64,000 bases of DNA from Gemmatimonadaceae bacterium (GTDB lineage: Bacteria > Gemmatimonadota > Gemmatimonadetes > Gemmatimonadales > Gemmatimonadaceae), in contig DASQFN010000079.1 of NCBI GenBank assembly GCA_035633115.1, positions 186,001-250,000 of the forward strand, in the 5' to 3' direction. Each line of letters starts with the position of its first letter. The stretch's first letter is position 1. A model generated the notes under the pieces. The model was not told the origin of the DNA and ran no database searches. It worked only from the letters and a program-made list of their open reading frames with translations. A program made the position numbers and the translations under genes. Below are positions 1 to 8,167 of this stretch, in pieces.

Positions 1-2
1 TT

Positions 3-641
3 TCGGCGCGCACGAACAAGACCGGGATCTGGCGCCAGCCGGCTGATGGAAGCGGGCCGGCAGAGCTCCTTTACCAGCCCGAGGTCGAGCCGTTCGAAGC
101 GGTCATGTCGCCGGACATGAAATGGCTCCTCGTTCGCACGTCTCCCGGCGCGAAGTACCCGCGCGACATCCTCGCCGTGCCGCTCACTGGCGAGCGAACT
201 GTCGTTCCGCTGGTGACCGGACCTGAGACGGAGAGCATGCCCCGTTTGTCGCCGGATGGGAAGTGGCTTGCCTACCACTCGAATGAGAGCGGTCGCTTCG
301 AGATCTATGTGCGGCCGTTCCCGGGAAGTGGCGCGCGAATACAGGTGAGCGACGCTGGCGGCTCGGAGCCACTGTGGGGCCGCTCGGGCCGGTCACTGTA
401 CTATCGCACCCAGCTCGGTGAGGTGGTCGAGGTCGATGTGACGACGGGCGCCGAATTTTCGATCGGCGCTCGAAAGGTCGTTCTTACCGGCGACTATCTC
501 ACCGACTCTTCACACCCCAATTACGACATCGCGCCCGACGGACGCTTCCTGATGCTCAAGCGCGCAGGCGCCGAGTCGCAAACCATCGTCGTGCACAACT
601 GGGGCGCGGAGCTGCGGGAGAAAACGGCCGCCAGGAAGTAG
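3..641 (+). CDS. C-terminal part of a WD40-like (PD40/TolB-type) protein, 5' end outside window
   Basis: The reading frame is open from the window edge, so only the last ~212 codons are present. The protein contains PD40-type beta-propeller blades: a MSPDMKWLL blade, then an LSPDGKWLAYHSNESG blade, then IAPDGRFLML near the end. Such blades form TolB-like propellers. In Gemmatimonadota and Acidobacteria they often follow a Ser/Thr kinase domain, which would lie upstream of this window. An internal Met at position 105 is unlikely to be the start, because in-frame sequence with the same propeller character continues to the edge. The gene converges on the hexosaminidase gene 12 bases away. Function beyond a propeller scaffold cannot be told from this fragment. 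Confidence 0.75.
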   Translation, partial: SARTNKTGIWRQPADGSGPAELLYQPEVEPFEAVMSPDMKWLLVRTSPGAKYPRDILAVPLTGERTVVPLVTGPETESMPRLSPDGKWLAYHSNESGRFEIYVRPFPGSGARIQVSDAGGSEPLWGRSGRSLYYRTQLGEVVEVDVTTGAEFSIGARKVVLTGDYLTDSSHPNYDIAPDGRFLMLKRAGAESQTIVVHNWGAELREKTAARK

Positions 642-653
642 CGCCGCCTCCGC

Positions 654-2252
654 TCACCAGGGAATCTGAGGCGACCGATAGTAATTGACGCCGAGAAAAT
701 TCCATCTCGGCGCGTGCGTCGCGATTCGCGTTCTGAAACTCTCCCAGTTTCGCGCGCTCTGCGGCGTCCACGCGACCTCCGCGAGCGCTGGCAAACGCGG
801 CATGGCCAGATACTGCACCGCCGTCAGGTTACGCACCGTTTCCGACCAGATCGGCGCCTCGACGCCGGCGATGTTCGCTTCCGTCACGCCCTTCATATAT
901 GTCGCGGGATCCCAGTCGTACGCATCGCGCACTTCGATGAGGGCCGCCCACGTGAGCCCGAGCTGCGTTGTGCTGTCGTACTTCATATCGAGATAAGTCC
1001 GCTTGGCAGGTGACATGAGGACTTTGGCGCCGTACTGCACCGCGGCGGCGGCAACCGTATCCGTCGCCCACGCCTGCGAAATTGTCGTCGGGTGCAGGCG
1101 CGCGTGCGAGATCTCTTCCCATCCCACCATGTGCTTGCCGTATCGCTCGACGATGTCCTGCGTCCGCTCGACAAATTTCGAGTACTCCTCCTTGGTCAGA
1201 ATCGGATTCTCGTCGCCTCCCATGTGGAAATAGCGGCCGGGGGTCAGTGCGGCGATCTCACGCACCACGTCGTCCACGAACGCATACGTCTCTTCCTTGT
1301 TCGCGCAAAGCGTGCTCCAACCGACTTCCGTTCCGGTGTACACGAAGGGGCCGCGCTTGCTGCAGCTCAGCTCGGGATATCCGATGAGCGCCGCGTTGAT
1401 GTGCCCCGGCAGGTCGATCTCGGGGACTACCGTGATGTACCGCTCCTGCGCGTACCGCACGATGTCCGTGTACTCCGCCTGCGTGAGATATCCGCCAGGA
1501 CCTCCACCAACCTGGGTCGCGCTGCCCATGCCAACGAGCTTCGGGCGCGACTTGATCTCGATGCGCCACCCCTGGTCGTCGGCGAGGTGGAGATGGAGCA
1601 CGTTCAGCTTGTACAACGCGAGCAGATCGACGTACTGCTTGATCTCGTCGACGGTGAAGAAATGGCGGGCAATGTCGAGCATCGCTCCGCGCCAGGAATA
1701 ACGCGGTCGATCGGTGATCGAGACCGCGGGAACCGTCCATGCGACTTTCGAAAGCGACATGTCGGATTCGATCTGGGGCGGCAGCAGCTGTCGCAGCGTC
1801 TGCACGCCGTGAAACAATCCGGCTGCCGCGCTGGCAGTGATGCGCACTGAATCGCGCGACACCGTGAGCTGATATCCTTCGGGGCCGAGCGCGGCGTCGC
1901 TTGCCAGGCGGAGCGCGATCGCACCTGGAGCGGGCGCGCCACTGCTCGATATTGGAACCGCGAACGCTGTCGCGGGCCGTAACAGCGAAGCCAGCTGACT
2001 CGCGACGCGCAACACTTCTGCGTTACCGGCGTCGACGACAATACTCGTTGAGCTCGCGAGCGTGAACGCGTCGCCGCCGGCGAGCGTCATGGATACCGGT
2101 TGCGGTACGACGCGCGGAGCCACGGGAGCACGCACCTGCGCCGGCGCGGGCGGCGGTGCCGCGCCTTGCCTCGCAGGAGCACACGCGACAAAGGGTCCGG
2201 TGGAAAGAACGAGAATGGCAAATCGAACCGTCAATGCTCGCATGTCAGTCAT
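654..2252 (-). CDS. GH20 beta-N-acetylhexosaminidase, lipoprotein
   Basis: This enzyme should remove terminal N-acetylglucosamine or N-acetylgalactosamine from glycans such as chitin or peptidoglycan fragments. It is 532 aa. The first 24 residues are a lipoprotein signal with lipobox FVAC (Cys24), so it is probably anchored at the cell envelope. A GH20 N-terminal domain (about 45-180) precedes the TIM barrel, which begins near SWRGAMLDIARHFF. The family signature HMGGDE (343-348) supplies the catalytic Asp347-Glu348 pair for substrate-assisted catalysis, and LHLADDQGWRIEIK is another conserved block. The gene is monocistronic and divergent from the BlaI operon. Exact substrate is not visible. 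Confidence 0.93.
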   Translation of the reverse strand: MTDMRALTVRFAILVLSTGPFVACAPARQGAAPPPAPAQVRAPVAPRVVPQPVSMTLAGGDAFTLASSTSIVVDAGNAEVLRVASQLASLLRPATAFAVPISSSGAPAPGAIALRLASDAALGPEGYQLTVSRDSVRITASAAAGLFHGVQTLRQLLPPQIESDMSLSKVAWTVPAVSITDRPRYSWRGAMLDIARHFFTVDEIKQYVDLLALYKLNVLHLHLADDQGWRIEIKSRPKLVGMGSATQVGGGPGGYLTQAEYTDIVRYAQERYITVVPEIDLPGHINAALIGYPELSCSKRGPFVYTGTEVGWSTLCANKEETYAFVDDVVREIAALTPGRYFHMGGDENPILTKEEYSKFVERTQDIVERYGKHMVGWEEISHARLHPTTISQAWATDTVAAAAVQYGAKVLMSPAKRTYLDMKYDSTTQLGLTWAALIEVRDAYDWDPATYMKGVTEANIAGVEAPIWSETVRNLTAVQYLAMPRLPALAEVAWTPQSARNWESFRTRIATHAPRWNFLGVNYYRSPQIPW

Positions 2253-2384
2253 CGTGTGGGTGTTGAGGGAATCGGCGCCCTAACGTAGGGTTCCTCCTGG
2301 CATGCGGTCCAGTATCCACCAGCTGCCGCCGCAGGAGAACCGCGGCTTGCGTCGGTGTCGATCGAACTGAGCAAAAGACTGAGC

Positions 2385-2424
2385 TTGACTCCTAATTAGT
2401 ACAGGTGTAGTATTACACCTGTAC
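2385..2424 (+). promoter_or_regulatory. Promoter with palindromic BlaI-type operator
   Basis: A -35 box TTGACT (2385-2390) is followed after 17 bases by a -10 box TAGTAT (2408-2413). Lying over the -10 is a perfect inverted repeat with 11-base arms, GTACAGGTGTA (2399-2409) and TACACCTGTAC (2414-2424), separated by GTAT. BlaI/MecI repressors bind dyads built on TACA/TGTA half-sites, and the downstream gene encodes such a repressor 19 bases away, so autorepression is the natural reading. A GGAG ribosome site lies at 2435-2438. Confidence 0.8.
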
Positions 2425-2442
2425 GAGACACCTTGGAGCGGT

Positions 2443-2847
2443 ATGAAGGAACTCCGGCTCACTGAGCTTCAGCTCGAGATCATGGCCGTGCTCTGGACGA
2501 AAGGCTCGGCAACCGTGGCAGACGTCCATGCAGCCGTGGGGGTCAAACGAGGCCTGGCAGCAGCCACCGTCGCGACTCTGCTCCGCCGCCTGGAGAAAAA
2601 AGGCGCCGTTGCGCACGAGACTGAGGGTCGGCAATTCGTTTACGAGGCGTTGATAACCTCTGCCGCCGCGCGTCGGTCGATGCTCAGCGAAGTCGCGGAG
2701 AGGCTGCTGCCCGCCGACGTACCCGCCCTGATCAACCAGCTACTGGCGTCGCACAAAATCGGGGCTGAAGAGCTCGCGCAGGTGAAGAAGCTGATCGAGG
2801 AGAAAGAGCGGCAGGAGCGCAAAGCACACAAAACGCTCGGCGAATGA
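2443..2847 (+). CDS. BlaI/MecI-family transcriptional repressor
   Basis: A 134-aa winged-helix repressor of the penicillinase-repressor family. The N-terminal half reads as the BlaI DNA-binding domain (LTELQLEIMAVLWTKGSATVADVHAAV, followed by AATVATLLRRLEKKGAV). The C-terminal half is the dimerisation helix region, in which the partner peptidase normally cuts. The ATG at 2443 follows a GGAG motif by a suitable distance. Its stop codon overlaps the start of the M56 peptidase gene by four bases, indicating translational coupling. It probably represses its own operon through the dyad at 2399-2424. The physiological inducer is unknown and need not be a beta-lactam. Confidence 0.93.
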   Translation: MKELRLTELQLEIMAVLWTKGSATVADVHAAVGVKRGLAAATVATLLRRLEKKGAVAHETEGRQFVYEALITSAAARRSMLSEVAERLLPADVPALINQLLASHKIGAEELAQVKKLIEEKERQERKAHKTLGE

Positions 2848-4544
2848 TGTCCCTCGAGTCGCTGTCGTTCTTCGTTATTTACGCATGCGCATCGGTGGCC
2901 GCCTGGCTCGCTACCTATATGACGCACAGCACGCTGATCATCGGCGGCTTGTGGCTGATTGATCGGCTGCGCACACCAGGACGCGATGTTCAGGAAGTTA
3001 CGTGGAAGCTCGCGCTGATCAGCGGCGTGGTCACGGCCACGATAGCTGTAGCGACCGGTCTTCAGCCGTTGAGCGGCAAGTACGAGACTGCGTCCGTCGT
3101 CGAAGCGAGCTGGCGCGCTGCCCCGAACACTTCTCCGCTGCTGCGCCTGCTGCCGACAATCATCGTCGCGGCCTGGATTCTCTACGCGTCGTTCGTGCTG
3201 CTGAAGGTTGCGTACGTCACGACGCATGCGCGACGCTCCCTCGGCCCTCGCTCGGACGCGGACAACGCAACACGTGAGCTGGTAGCACGCGTTGCGCAGA
3301 AGATGCGCATCACCGACACCGTTCGCGTCACCGTTTCCGAGGAGCTCGCCAGTCCCGTAATTCTCGGCACGTCGGAAATCACGTTGCCCCGCAGAGTTCT
3401 CGAGGAGTTCACGCCCGAGGAGCAGCGCAGCGTGATCGGGCACGAGCTCGCGCATCTCGCGCGACGCGATCCGTGGTGGCTGATGCTGGCCGCGACCATC
3501 GAATCGCTTTTTTTCTTTCAGGTCTTGAACAGGATGGCCCGAATGAAGTGGCAGGAGCAATCTGAGTATCTGTGTGACGAGCTTGCGGTGCGCGCGGAAG
3601 GTTCGCCTCTGCCACTCGCTCGTTCACTTGCGCGAGTCGCCGAGTGGTCGCGCGGGGATATACCTCAACTTCTGGCCCCCGCGCTGGCGGAGCAGCCCTC
3701 GACGCTCCTCGGTCGCGTTCAACAGCTGATCGAAAGGGACAAAGGCGTTCGCATGACGTCGCGCACCACGTTCATCTCCCTTGCCGCCGCCCTGTTGCTC
3801 GCAGTATTAGGTGGATCGCCTGCGTTTGCGCCCGGCTCCGTGCGAGGATGGGGGAAGCCCGTGTTTCACTGGTCCGGCGTTTTGTCCGCTGGTCAGTCGA
3901 TCGAGGTACAGGGCGTGATGGGAAGCATCCACGCGGTCTCGACCGAAAGCGACAGCGTCACCGTGCGAGCTACACGGCACGGTCGGTCGACTAACCCCGA
4001 TATTCGCTTCGAGGTGGTCCGCACGAAAAAGGGCGCGACAGTTTGCGTTCTGTACCCGACGCCTGCTGCTCATCCCGCGAACAAATGCCAGCCTGGGGCG
4101 CGCGGTCAGTTCAACACGCGGGCGAACGACGTCGAAGTGGAATTTGCGGTCTCGGTGCCCAGGGGAGTCGGCCTCTTCGCGTCGTCAGCGACAGGCGACA
4201 TCACGACAAACCTGCTGAGCGGACCGGTGTCAGCTTACTCGAGCAGTGGCAGCATCAGCGTGGCAATGGCTGCCACCGATTGGGTGGGCGTGCGTGAGCT
4301 CGAGTCGAAGAGCGGCAACGTGAAGGTCTCGCTTCCGCGGAGCGCCGATCTAAACGTTGCGGCGGAAACGCGCACGGGTACGATCAAGTCGGACTTCGCA
4401 ATCGGGCAGCGTCGGGAATCTTTCCTCTCCCGGCTGAGGCTGCGCGGAAGTCTGGGCACAAGTGCACGCGGTGTGATCGGCCGCGGCGGTCGTGAGCTCG
4501 TTCTCTCGACCATCGCCGGCAACATCGCAATTACAGCCAACTAA
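2844..4544 (+). CDS. M56 (BlaR1-type) membrane metallopeptidase with C-terminal DUF4097-like domain
   Basis: A 566-aa polytopic zinc peptidase. N-terminal helices (about 5-40, 55-75, 100-125) lead to the zinc motif HELAH at 200-204 in a cytosolic loop, with a second acidic ligand expected near EYLCDEL (about 240-245). A further membrane segment lies at about 312-330. M56 proteins paired with BlaI cleave the repressor when a signal is sensed. Here the sensor end is not a penicillin-binding domain. Instead residues about 345-566 form a repetitive beta-rich domain of DUF4097/adhesin type (GSIHAVST, ATGDITTN, SSGSISV, SKSGNVKVSL, AGNIAI), presumably facing the periplasm. What it senses is unknown. 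Confidence 0.88.
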   Translation: MMSLESLSFFVIYACASVAAWLATYMTHSTLIIGGLWLIDRLRTPGRDVQEVTWKLALISGVVTATIAVATGLQPLSGKYETASVVEASWRAAPNTSPLLRLLPTIIVAAWILYASFVLLKVAYVTTHARRSLGPRSDADNATRELVARVAQKMRITDTVRVTVSEELASPVILGTSEITLPRRVLEEFTPEEQRSVIGHELAHLARRDPWWLMLAATIESLFFFQVLNRMARMKWQEQSEYLCDELAVRAEGSPLPLARSLARVAEWSRGDIPQLLAPALAEQPSTLLGRVQQLIERDKGVRMTSRTTFISLAAALLLAVLGGSPAFAPGSVRGWGKPVFHWSGVLSAGQSIEVQGVMGSIHAVSTESDSVTVRATRHGRSTNPDIRFEVVRTKKGATVCVLYPTPAAHPANKCQPGARGQFNTRANDVEVEFAVSVPRGVGLFASSATGDITTNLLSGPVSAYSSSGSISVAMAATDWVGVRELESKSGNVKVSLPRSADLNVAAETRTGTIKSDFAIGQRRESFLSRLRLRGSLGTSARGVIGRGGRELVLSTIAGNIAITAN

Positions 4545-4565
4545 CAATCTTCAAGACGGTGTGAA

Positions 4566-5903
4566 ATGCGCACACTCCAGCGCGAGCTGTATCTAACAAC
4601 GACGTTTTTCACTCTGATTGCGGCCCCTGCCTTCGCTCAGGTGCCGTCACCCGACGCGGATTCGTTCCGGATCACGGTCCGCGAAAACCGGATGAAGAAG
4701 AACAGCCGGCCGCTTTCTCTTGCAGCTCTTCGGTTCGCGGGGACGGGTGCAGAGAAAGGCATACCTCTCATCTATGTATCGGGCGGAAGCGGCGCGGGGA
4801 CATCCGCCGTTCGCGGAGCACGCCGGCCATTCTTCGAAGCTCTCCGCGAGCTCGGCGACGTTGTGGCTTTCGACATTCGCGGAACGGGACGCAGCACACC
4901 GCGGCTGTCCTGCAACGTGCAGCTCGGACTGGACATGACGGTTCCGCTCACACGTGCCGCGCTGATCACTGCGACGCGCGGCACAAACAAGCGATGCGCG
5001 GATTCGCTGCAAGCGAAGGGGTTTGACCTTTCTGGATACAATGCGCGTGAAGTCGTCGCAGATATCGACGAGCTTCGCAGGCACCTCGGCGCCGAGCGCA
5101 TCCGGTTGTTCGGGACGAGCACGGGGACTCACATCGTGCTCGAGTACGTGCGCGAGCATCCGGAGCGAGTCGCGTCCGTTTTCCTCGCCGGCACCGAAGG
5201 TCCCGGGCAAACTGCTCATCTACCCGGCGGCATGGACACGGCGGTCATGACACTTGCTGCGGGCAAGCCTCAGATCGTCGAGCTGATGCGATCGGTATTC
5301 ACCACGCTCGATGGCAGCCCCGTCACAGTCGACGTGAAAGGCGCGAAGGTCGGCATCGGCGGCTACGACGTTCGCGTGTTCGTTGCCTCGACGCTTGGCG
5401 ATCGCAAGCAGATGGCGATGCTCGAGCCGCTGTTTGGTGCGATGAAGTCGGGAAATTACGGGAACGTGGCCGGTCTCAAGCTGCAGGCGTTGAATCAGCC
5501 CTTCCAGTCCCCGTGGGAATCACTTCACGATTGCCAGGCCGGGACGTCACGCGCGCGCCACAGCCAGGTGGAAGCCGAGGCTAAGACCGCGCTGCTCGGC
5601 TACGCGACGCTCGATTTCGAGGAAGCATGTGACGGATGGGGAGCTCGTTCGCTGCCCGAGACATATCGAAGGCCAGTCAGATCAGCCGTGCCCGCTCTGT
5701 TTATAAGCGGGACGCTGGACGGGAGGACGCCCGTTGCGAACGCCGACGAGGTGCGAAAGGGCTTTCGGAATTCGGCCCACCTGATTGTCGATGGGGCGTC
5801 TCACGGCGACGACCTGTTCATTTCAACTCCGGCTATCCTGGAGGCCGTGCTGGCCTTCGCCCGGAGGCCATACGCCTCGGTTAGGCGGGCGAGAGCGCGG
5901 TAG
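4566..5903 (+). CDS. Secreted alpha/beta hydrolase with TAP-like C-terminal domain
   Basis: A 445-aa exported serine hydrolase. An N-terminal signal peptide ends near APAFAQ (about residue 25). The core has the oxyanion region VSGGSGAGTS, the strand-loop DIRGTGRS and the nucleophile elbow GTSTG with Ser185. A late His lies in DGASHGDD, and the Asp is probably in SGTLDGRTPV. The C-terminal third resembles the TAP-like domain of tripeptidyl/prolyl aminopeptidase relatives, so a peptidase or amidase role is plausible but unproven. It begins 21 bases after the M56 gene on the same strand, so it is likely the third gene of the BlaI-controlled operon and perhaps its effector. Confidence 0.82.
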   Translation: MRTLQRELYLTTTFFTLIAAPAFAQVPSPDADSFRITVRENRMKKNSRPLSLAALRFAGTGAEKGIPLIYVSGGSGAGTSAVRGARRPFFEALRELGDVVAFDIRGTGRSTPRLSCNVQLGLDMTVPLTRAALITATRGTNKRCADSLQAKGFDLSGYNAREVVADIDELRRHLGAERIRLFGTSTGTHIVLEYVREHPERVASVFLAGTEGPGQTAHLPGGMDTAVMTLAAGKPQIVELMRSVFTTLDGSPVTVDVKGAKVGIGGYDVRVFVASTLGDRKQMAMLEPLFGAMKSGNYGNVAGLKLQALNQPFQSPWESLHDCQAGTSRARHSQVEAEAKTALLGYATLDFEEACDGWGARSLPETYRRPVRSAVPALFISGTLDGRTPVANADEVRKGFRNSAHLIVDGASHGDDLFISTPAILEAVLAFARRPYASVRRARAR

Positions 5904-6050
5904 TCCCTTGTAGGCAGGAAACTGAAGCAAAATCAAGTCTTTACATGCGGACCGGAACAGCTCTGAAGCGGGCTTAACTCGCGGCGCCGTAAGTATTTAC
6001 AACGGGGCCGGAAAGCGTTAAACTTATGGATTGGAAAACAGAACGGTCGC

Positions 6051-6126
6051 TTTTCAACGGAGAGCTTTTACTAGTCATCTCCGTTGAAAAACTGCGTCCG
6101 TTGACCCAACTCCCCGTCGAACGGGG
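6051..6126 (+). promoter_or_regulatory. Two hairpins in the leader of the YkuD-like gene
   Basis: A perfect inverted repeat with 13-base arms (6051-6063 and 6078-6090, TTTTCAACGGAGA and its complement, 14-base loop) is followed by a compact hairpin CCCCGT-CGA-ACGGGG (6112-6126). The second ends one base before the AAGGAGAGG ribosome-binding site of the gene at 6138. Neither has a T-run, so they are not simple terminators. They may control translation initiation or message stability, or the first may be a protein-binding dyad. Confidence 0.5.
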
Positions 6127-6137
6127 TAAGGAGAGGA

Positions 6138-6959
6138 ATGATCCAGCGAAAATACCTTCAGAACGCATTCATCGGTGGAGTTGCTGTCGCGTTTGGGAGC
6201 ACCCAGGTAATTCCGGCCGCCCGCGAGCGCGGCCCGGTTGCAACCTCGGCAATCTCGATCGTGAGCGGCGGTCTTTTCGCTTCGGACACATTGAAGCCGA
6301 TCGTTCCGTTCGCCCCGACGGTCAGCGTTTCGCCAGTTACGATTGCTCTCGGCGCGTTCCAGAGCGTCGTCCGTCCGTTGAGTCATTCGCGCGCGCTAGC
6401 CGATGCGTTCAAGAGCTATTTCGCTTACAAGTCCGCGCATCCTGATCAGGTCAGGAAGCCGTTCCTCTACTTCGTCGATTACGGTCTGCCGAGCACCACG
6501 CCGCGCGGCTATGTGTTCGACATGGAATCGCTCAAGATCGTAGATGGGCCGTTCATGGTCGCGCACGGTCGCGGCTCCGCTCCGAACCGCAGTGGAATTC
6601 CTACCCGCTTCTCGAACGCCTACGGGAGCTATGCGACATCGCTCGGCTTGTACTTGGCTCAGGAGACCTACGCGTTCCACGGCAAGTCCGGTGGGAGAGC
6701 GTATGGCTCGATCGGCCTCAAGCTTCAGGGAGTCTCCGAGGGTTTCAACGACAACGCGCGGGTCCGGAAAGTCGTCGCGCACGGCGCGCCGTATGTGACG
6801 CCAACGAAGGCCGGCCGGAGCGAAGGCTGCCCGGCAATGGAGCCGGCCCGTGCCCAGAGGCTTCTCCCCAAGCTCGCGAACGGAGCAATGGTTTTCCTTT
6901 TTGCGCCGAACGAACAGTGGATGGAGAGCGATCCCTGGGTGACTGCCAGCGCGGAGTAA
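6138..6959 (+). CDS. Murein L,D-transpeptidase catalytic-domain family protein (YkuD_2 type)
   Basis: A 273-aa protein of the YkuD_2 family, expected to act on peptidoglycan in the periplasm. An N-terminal hydrophobic stretch (about 10-28) could be a signal peptide. The catalytic region has FLYFVDYGLPSTTPRGYVFDM, a substrate segment with MVAHGRGS, a conserved His215 in VVAHGAPYV and the nucleophile Cys231 in GRSEGCPAM, matching the family His-x-SxGC arrangement. Start choice: ATG at 6138 follows AAGGAGAGG. It is single, with a structured leader upstream and a rho-independent terminator downstream. Whether it crosslinks or trims murein is not visible. Confidence 0.87.
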   Translation: MIQRKYLQNAFIGGVAVAFGSTQVIPAARERGPVATSAISIVSGGLFASDTLKPIVPFAPTVSVSPVTIALGAFQSVVRPLSHSRALADAFKSYFAYKSAHPDQVRKPFLYFVDYGLPSTTPRGYVFDMESLKIVDGPFMVAHGRGSAPNRSGIPTRFSNAYGSYATSLGLYLAQETYAFHGKSGGRAYGSIGLKLQGVSEGFNDNARVRKVVAHGAPYVTPTKAGRSEGCPAMEPARAQRLLPKLANGAMVFLFAPNEQWMESDPWVTASAE

Positions 6960-6974
6960 CAATAGCTCAACCCC

Positions 6975-7016
6975 GGAACTACACAGATCCGAGTGTAGTT
7001 CCTGGCGGTTTTTGTT
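6975..7016 (+). terminator. Rho-independent terminator
   Basis: Perfect 10-base stem GGAACTACAC (6975-6984) / GTGTAGTTCC (6993-7002) with an 8-base loop, followed by a GTTTTTGTTT tract. It lies 15 bases after the YkuD-like gene stop. Confidence 0.85.
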
Positions 7017-7114
7017 TCTGCTGCGCTGCACTGGCGTTGCCCCCACGACACTGAAGCGGTAGAGTTTGGAAGTCGCCGGTTTGGCGTGGACACTACCTCG
7101 CGGAGGACGTCGTT

Positions 7115-7606
7115 ATGCAACGGTTCCCCTCGTTTCAAATCACCGGTTTTGCCCTGTCGGCCCTCGTGCTTGCCGCATGCGCTGACAAGCAGGAGGCTGC
7201 CGACACCGACACCGCCGCTGTCGCGGCAGCGGAGACTACCGCAGTCGCCGCACGGTCGCTCTACGATCGCCTCGGTGGGAAAGAGGCAATCACCATAGTG
7301 ATCGACGACTTCGTTGCCAATGTTGCGGCCGACAAGCGCATCAACGCGCGCTTCGCGAAGACTGACATTCCACATCTCAAGCAGATGCTGGTCGATCAGG
7401 TGTGTCAGGCAACCGGTGGTCCATGCACGTACACCGGAAAGAGCATGCGGGATTTACACGCCGGCATGAAGATCACCGAGGCCGAATTCAATGCGCTCGT
7501 CGAAGATCTGACGCAGAGTCTCGACAAACACAATGTGGGTCAGCAGGAGAAGACGGAGCTGCTCACGGCGCTCGGCGGGATGAAGGGAGACATCGTCGGC
7601 GTATAG
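7115..7606 (+). CDS. Lipid-anchored group 1 truncated hemoglobin
   Basis: A 163-aa protein: lipoprotein signal with lipobox LAAC (Cys22), an Ala/Thr-rich linker to about residue 47, then a complete truncated globin (LYDRLGGKEAI to the end). The glycine motif and the proximal heme ligand His115 (MRDLHAGMKIT) are conserved, so heme binding is expected. By alignment from memory with mycobacterial HbN, the B10 position is Val67 and E11 is Leu92, where polar Tyr and Gln are usual. The oxygen pocket would then be hydrophobic. Two cysteines (97, 104) flank the GG motif. A periplasmic or outer-membrane site suggests NO/O2 chemistry or heme handling outside the cytoplasm. Confidence 0.88.
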   Translation: MQRFPSFQITGFALSALVLAACADKQEAADTDTAAVAAAETTAVAARSLYDRLGGKEAITIVIDDFVANVAADKRINARFAKTDIPHLKQMLVDQVCQATGGPCTYTGKSMRDLHAGMKITEAEFNALVEDLTQSLDKHNVGQQEKTELLTALGGMKGDIVGV

Positions 7607-7636
7607 CCGACGGTGTCGCCTCGCGACACGGTTGTG

Positions 7637-8167
7637 ATGGCCATCGAGACCGCCCGTCTGCAGATGATTCCGTACACGCCGGAGCAGCTGCTCGCGTTGA
7701 TCGACGACGTTCCGGAATTCGAGAGGAAGATGGGACTCACGGCCGCAAACGGGCTTCGCGATTTCATCATCTCTGATGAAGTGTCGCCTGCGTGGATCGA
7801 GAGCCTTCGCGCGTCCTCGGACCCAGACCCCTGGACGTACGGCTTCGCTGTCGTCGATCGGGAAAGTCGTTCGGTCGTCGGCAGCGCCGGATTCAAGGGT
7901 CCGCCCAACGAGGACGGCATGGTCGAGATCGCGTACGGCATCGTGCCGGATTGCGAGGGACGCGGTTACGCCACAGAGGCTGCGGCCGCACTGGTGGACT
8001 TCGCGAGCGAGGATAGTCGAGTGCGTCTGATCCGGGCACACACGCTGCCCACGGCCAACGCCTCGACGCGCGTTCTCACGAAATGCGGCTTCGAGCACAC
8101 CGGCGAAGTCGTCGATCCCGACGATGGACTCGTTTGGCGGTGGGAGCGAGGGAAGGAAGGAACCTGA
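7637..8167 (+). CDS. GNAT-family N-acetyltransferase (RimJ/RimL-like)
   Basis: A 176-aa acetyl-CoA-dependent acyltransferase. The start of the fold (IETARLQMIPYTPEQL) and the acetyl-CoA loop (IVPDCEGRGYATEAAAALVDFA), followed by VRLIRAHTLPTANASTRVLTKCGFEHTG, match the RimJ/RimL-type GNAT layout of ribosomal-protein or small-molecule acetylases. An in-frame GTG at 7613 would add eight residues. The ATG at 7637 fits family N-termini better, although neither has a good ribosome site. It follows the globin gene closely and overlaps the next gene by four bases if that starts at CTG 8164. Substrate is not predictable. Confidence 0.82.
   Translation: MAIETARLQMIPYTPEQLLALIDDVPEFERKMGLTAANGLRDFIISDEVSPAWIESLRASSDPDPWTYGFAVVDRESRSVVGSAGFKGPPNEDGMVEIAYGIVPDCEGRGYATEAAAALVDFASEDSRVRLIRAHTLPTANASTRVLTKCGFEHTGEVVDPDDGLVWRWERGKEGT

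Noticed and set aside
1092-1850. Plus-strand frame of 252 codons
   Set aside because: Antisense to the GH20 gene, whose HMGGDE site is intact; composition is typical of a high-GC shadow.
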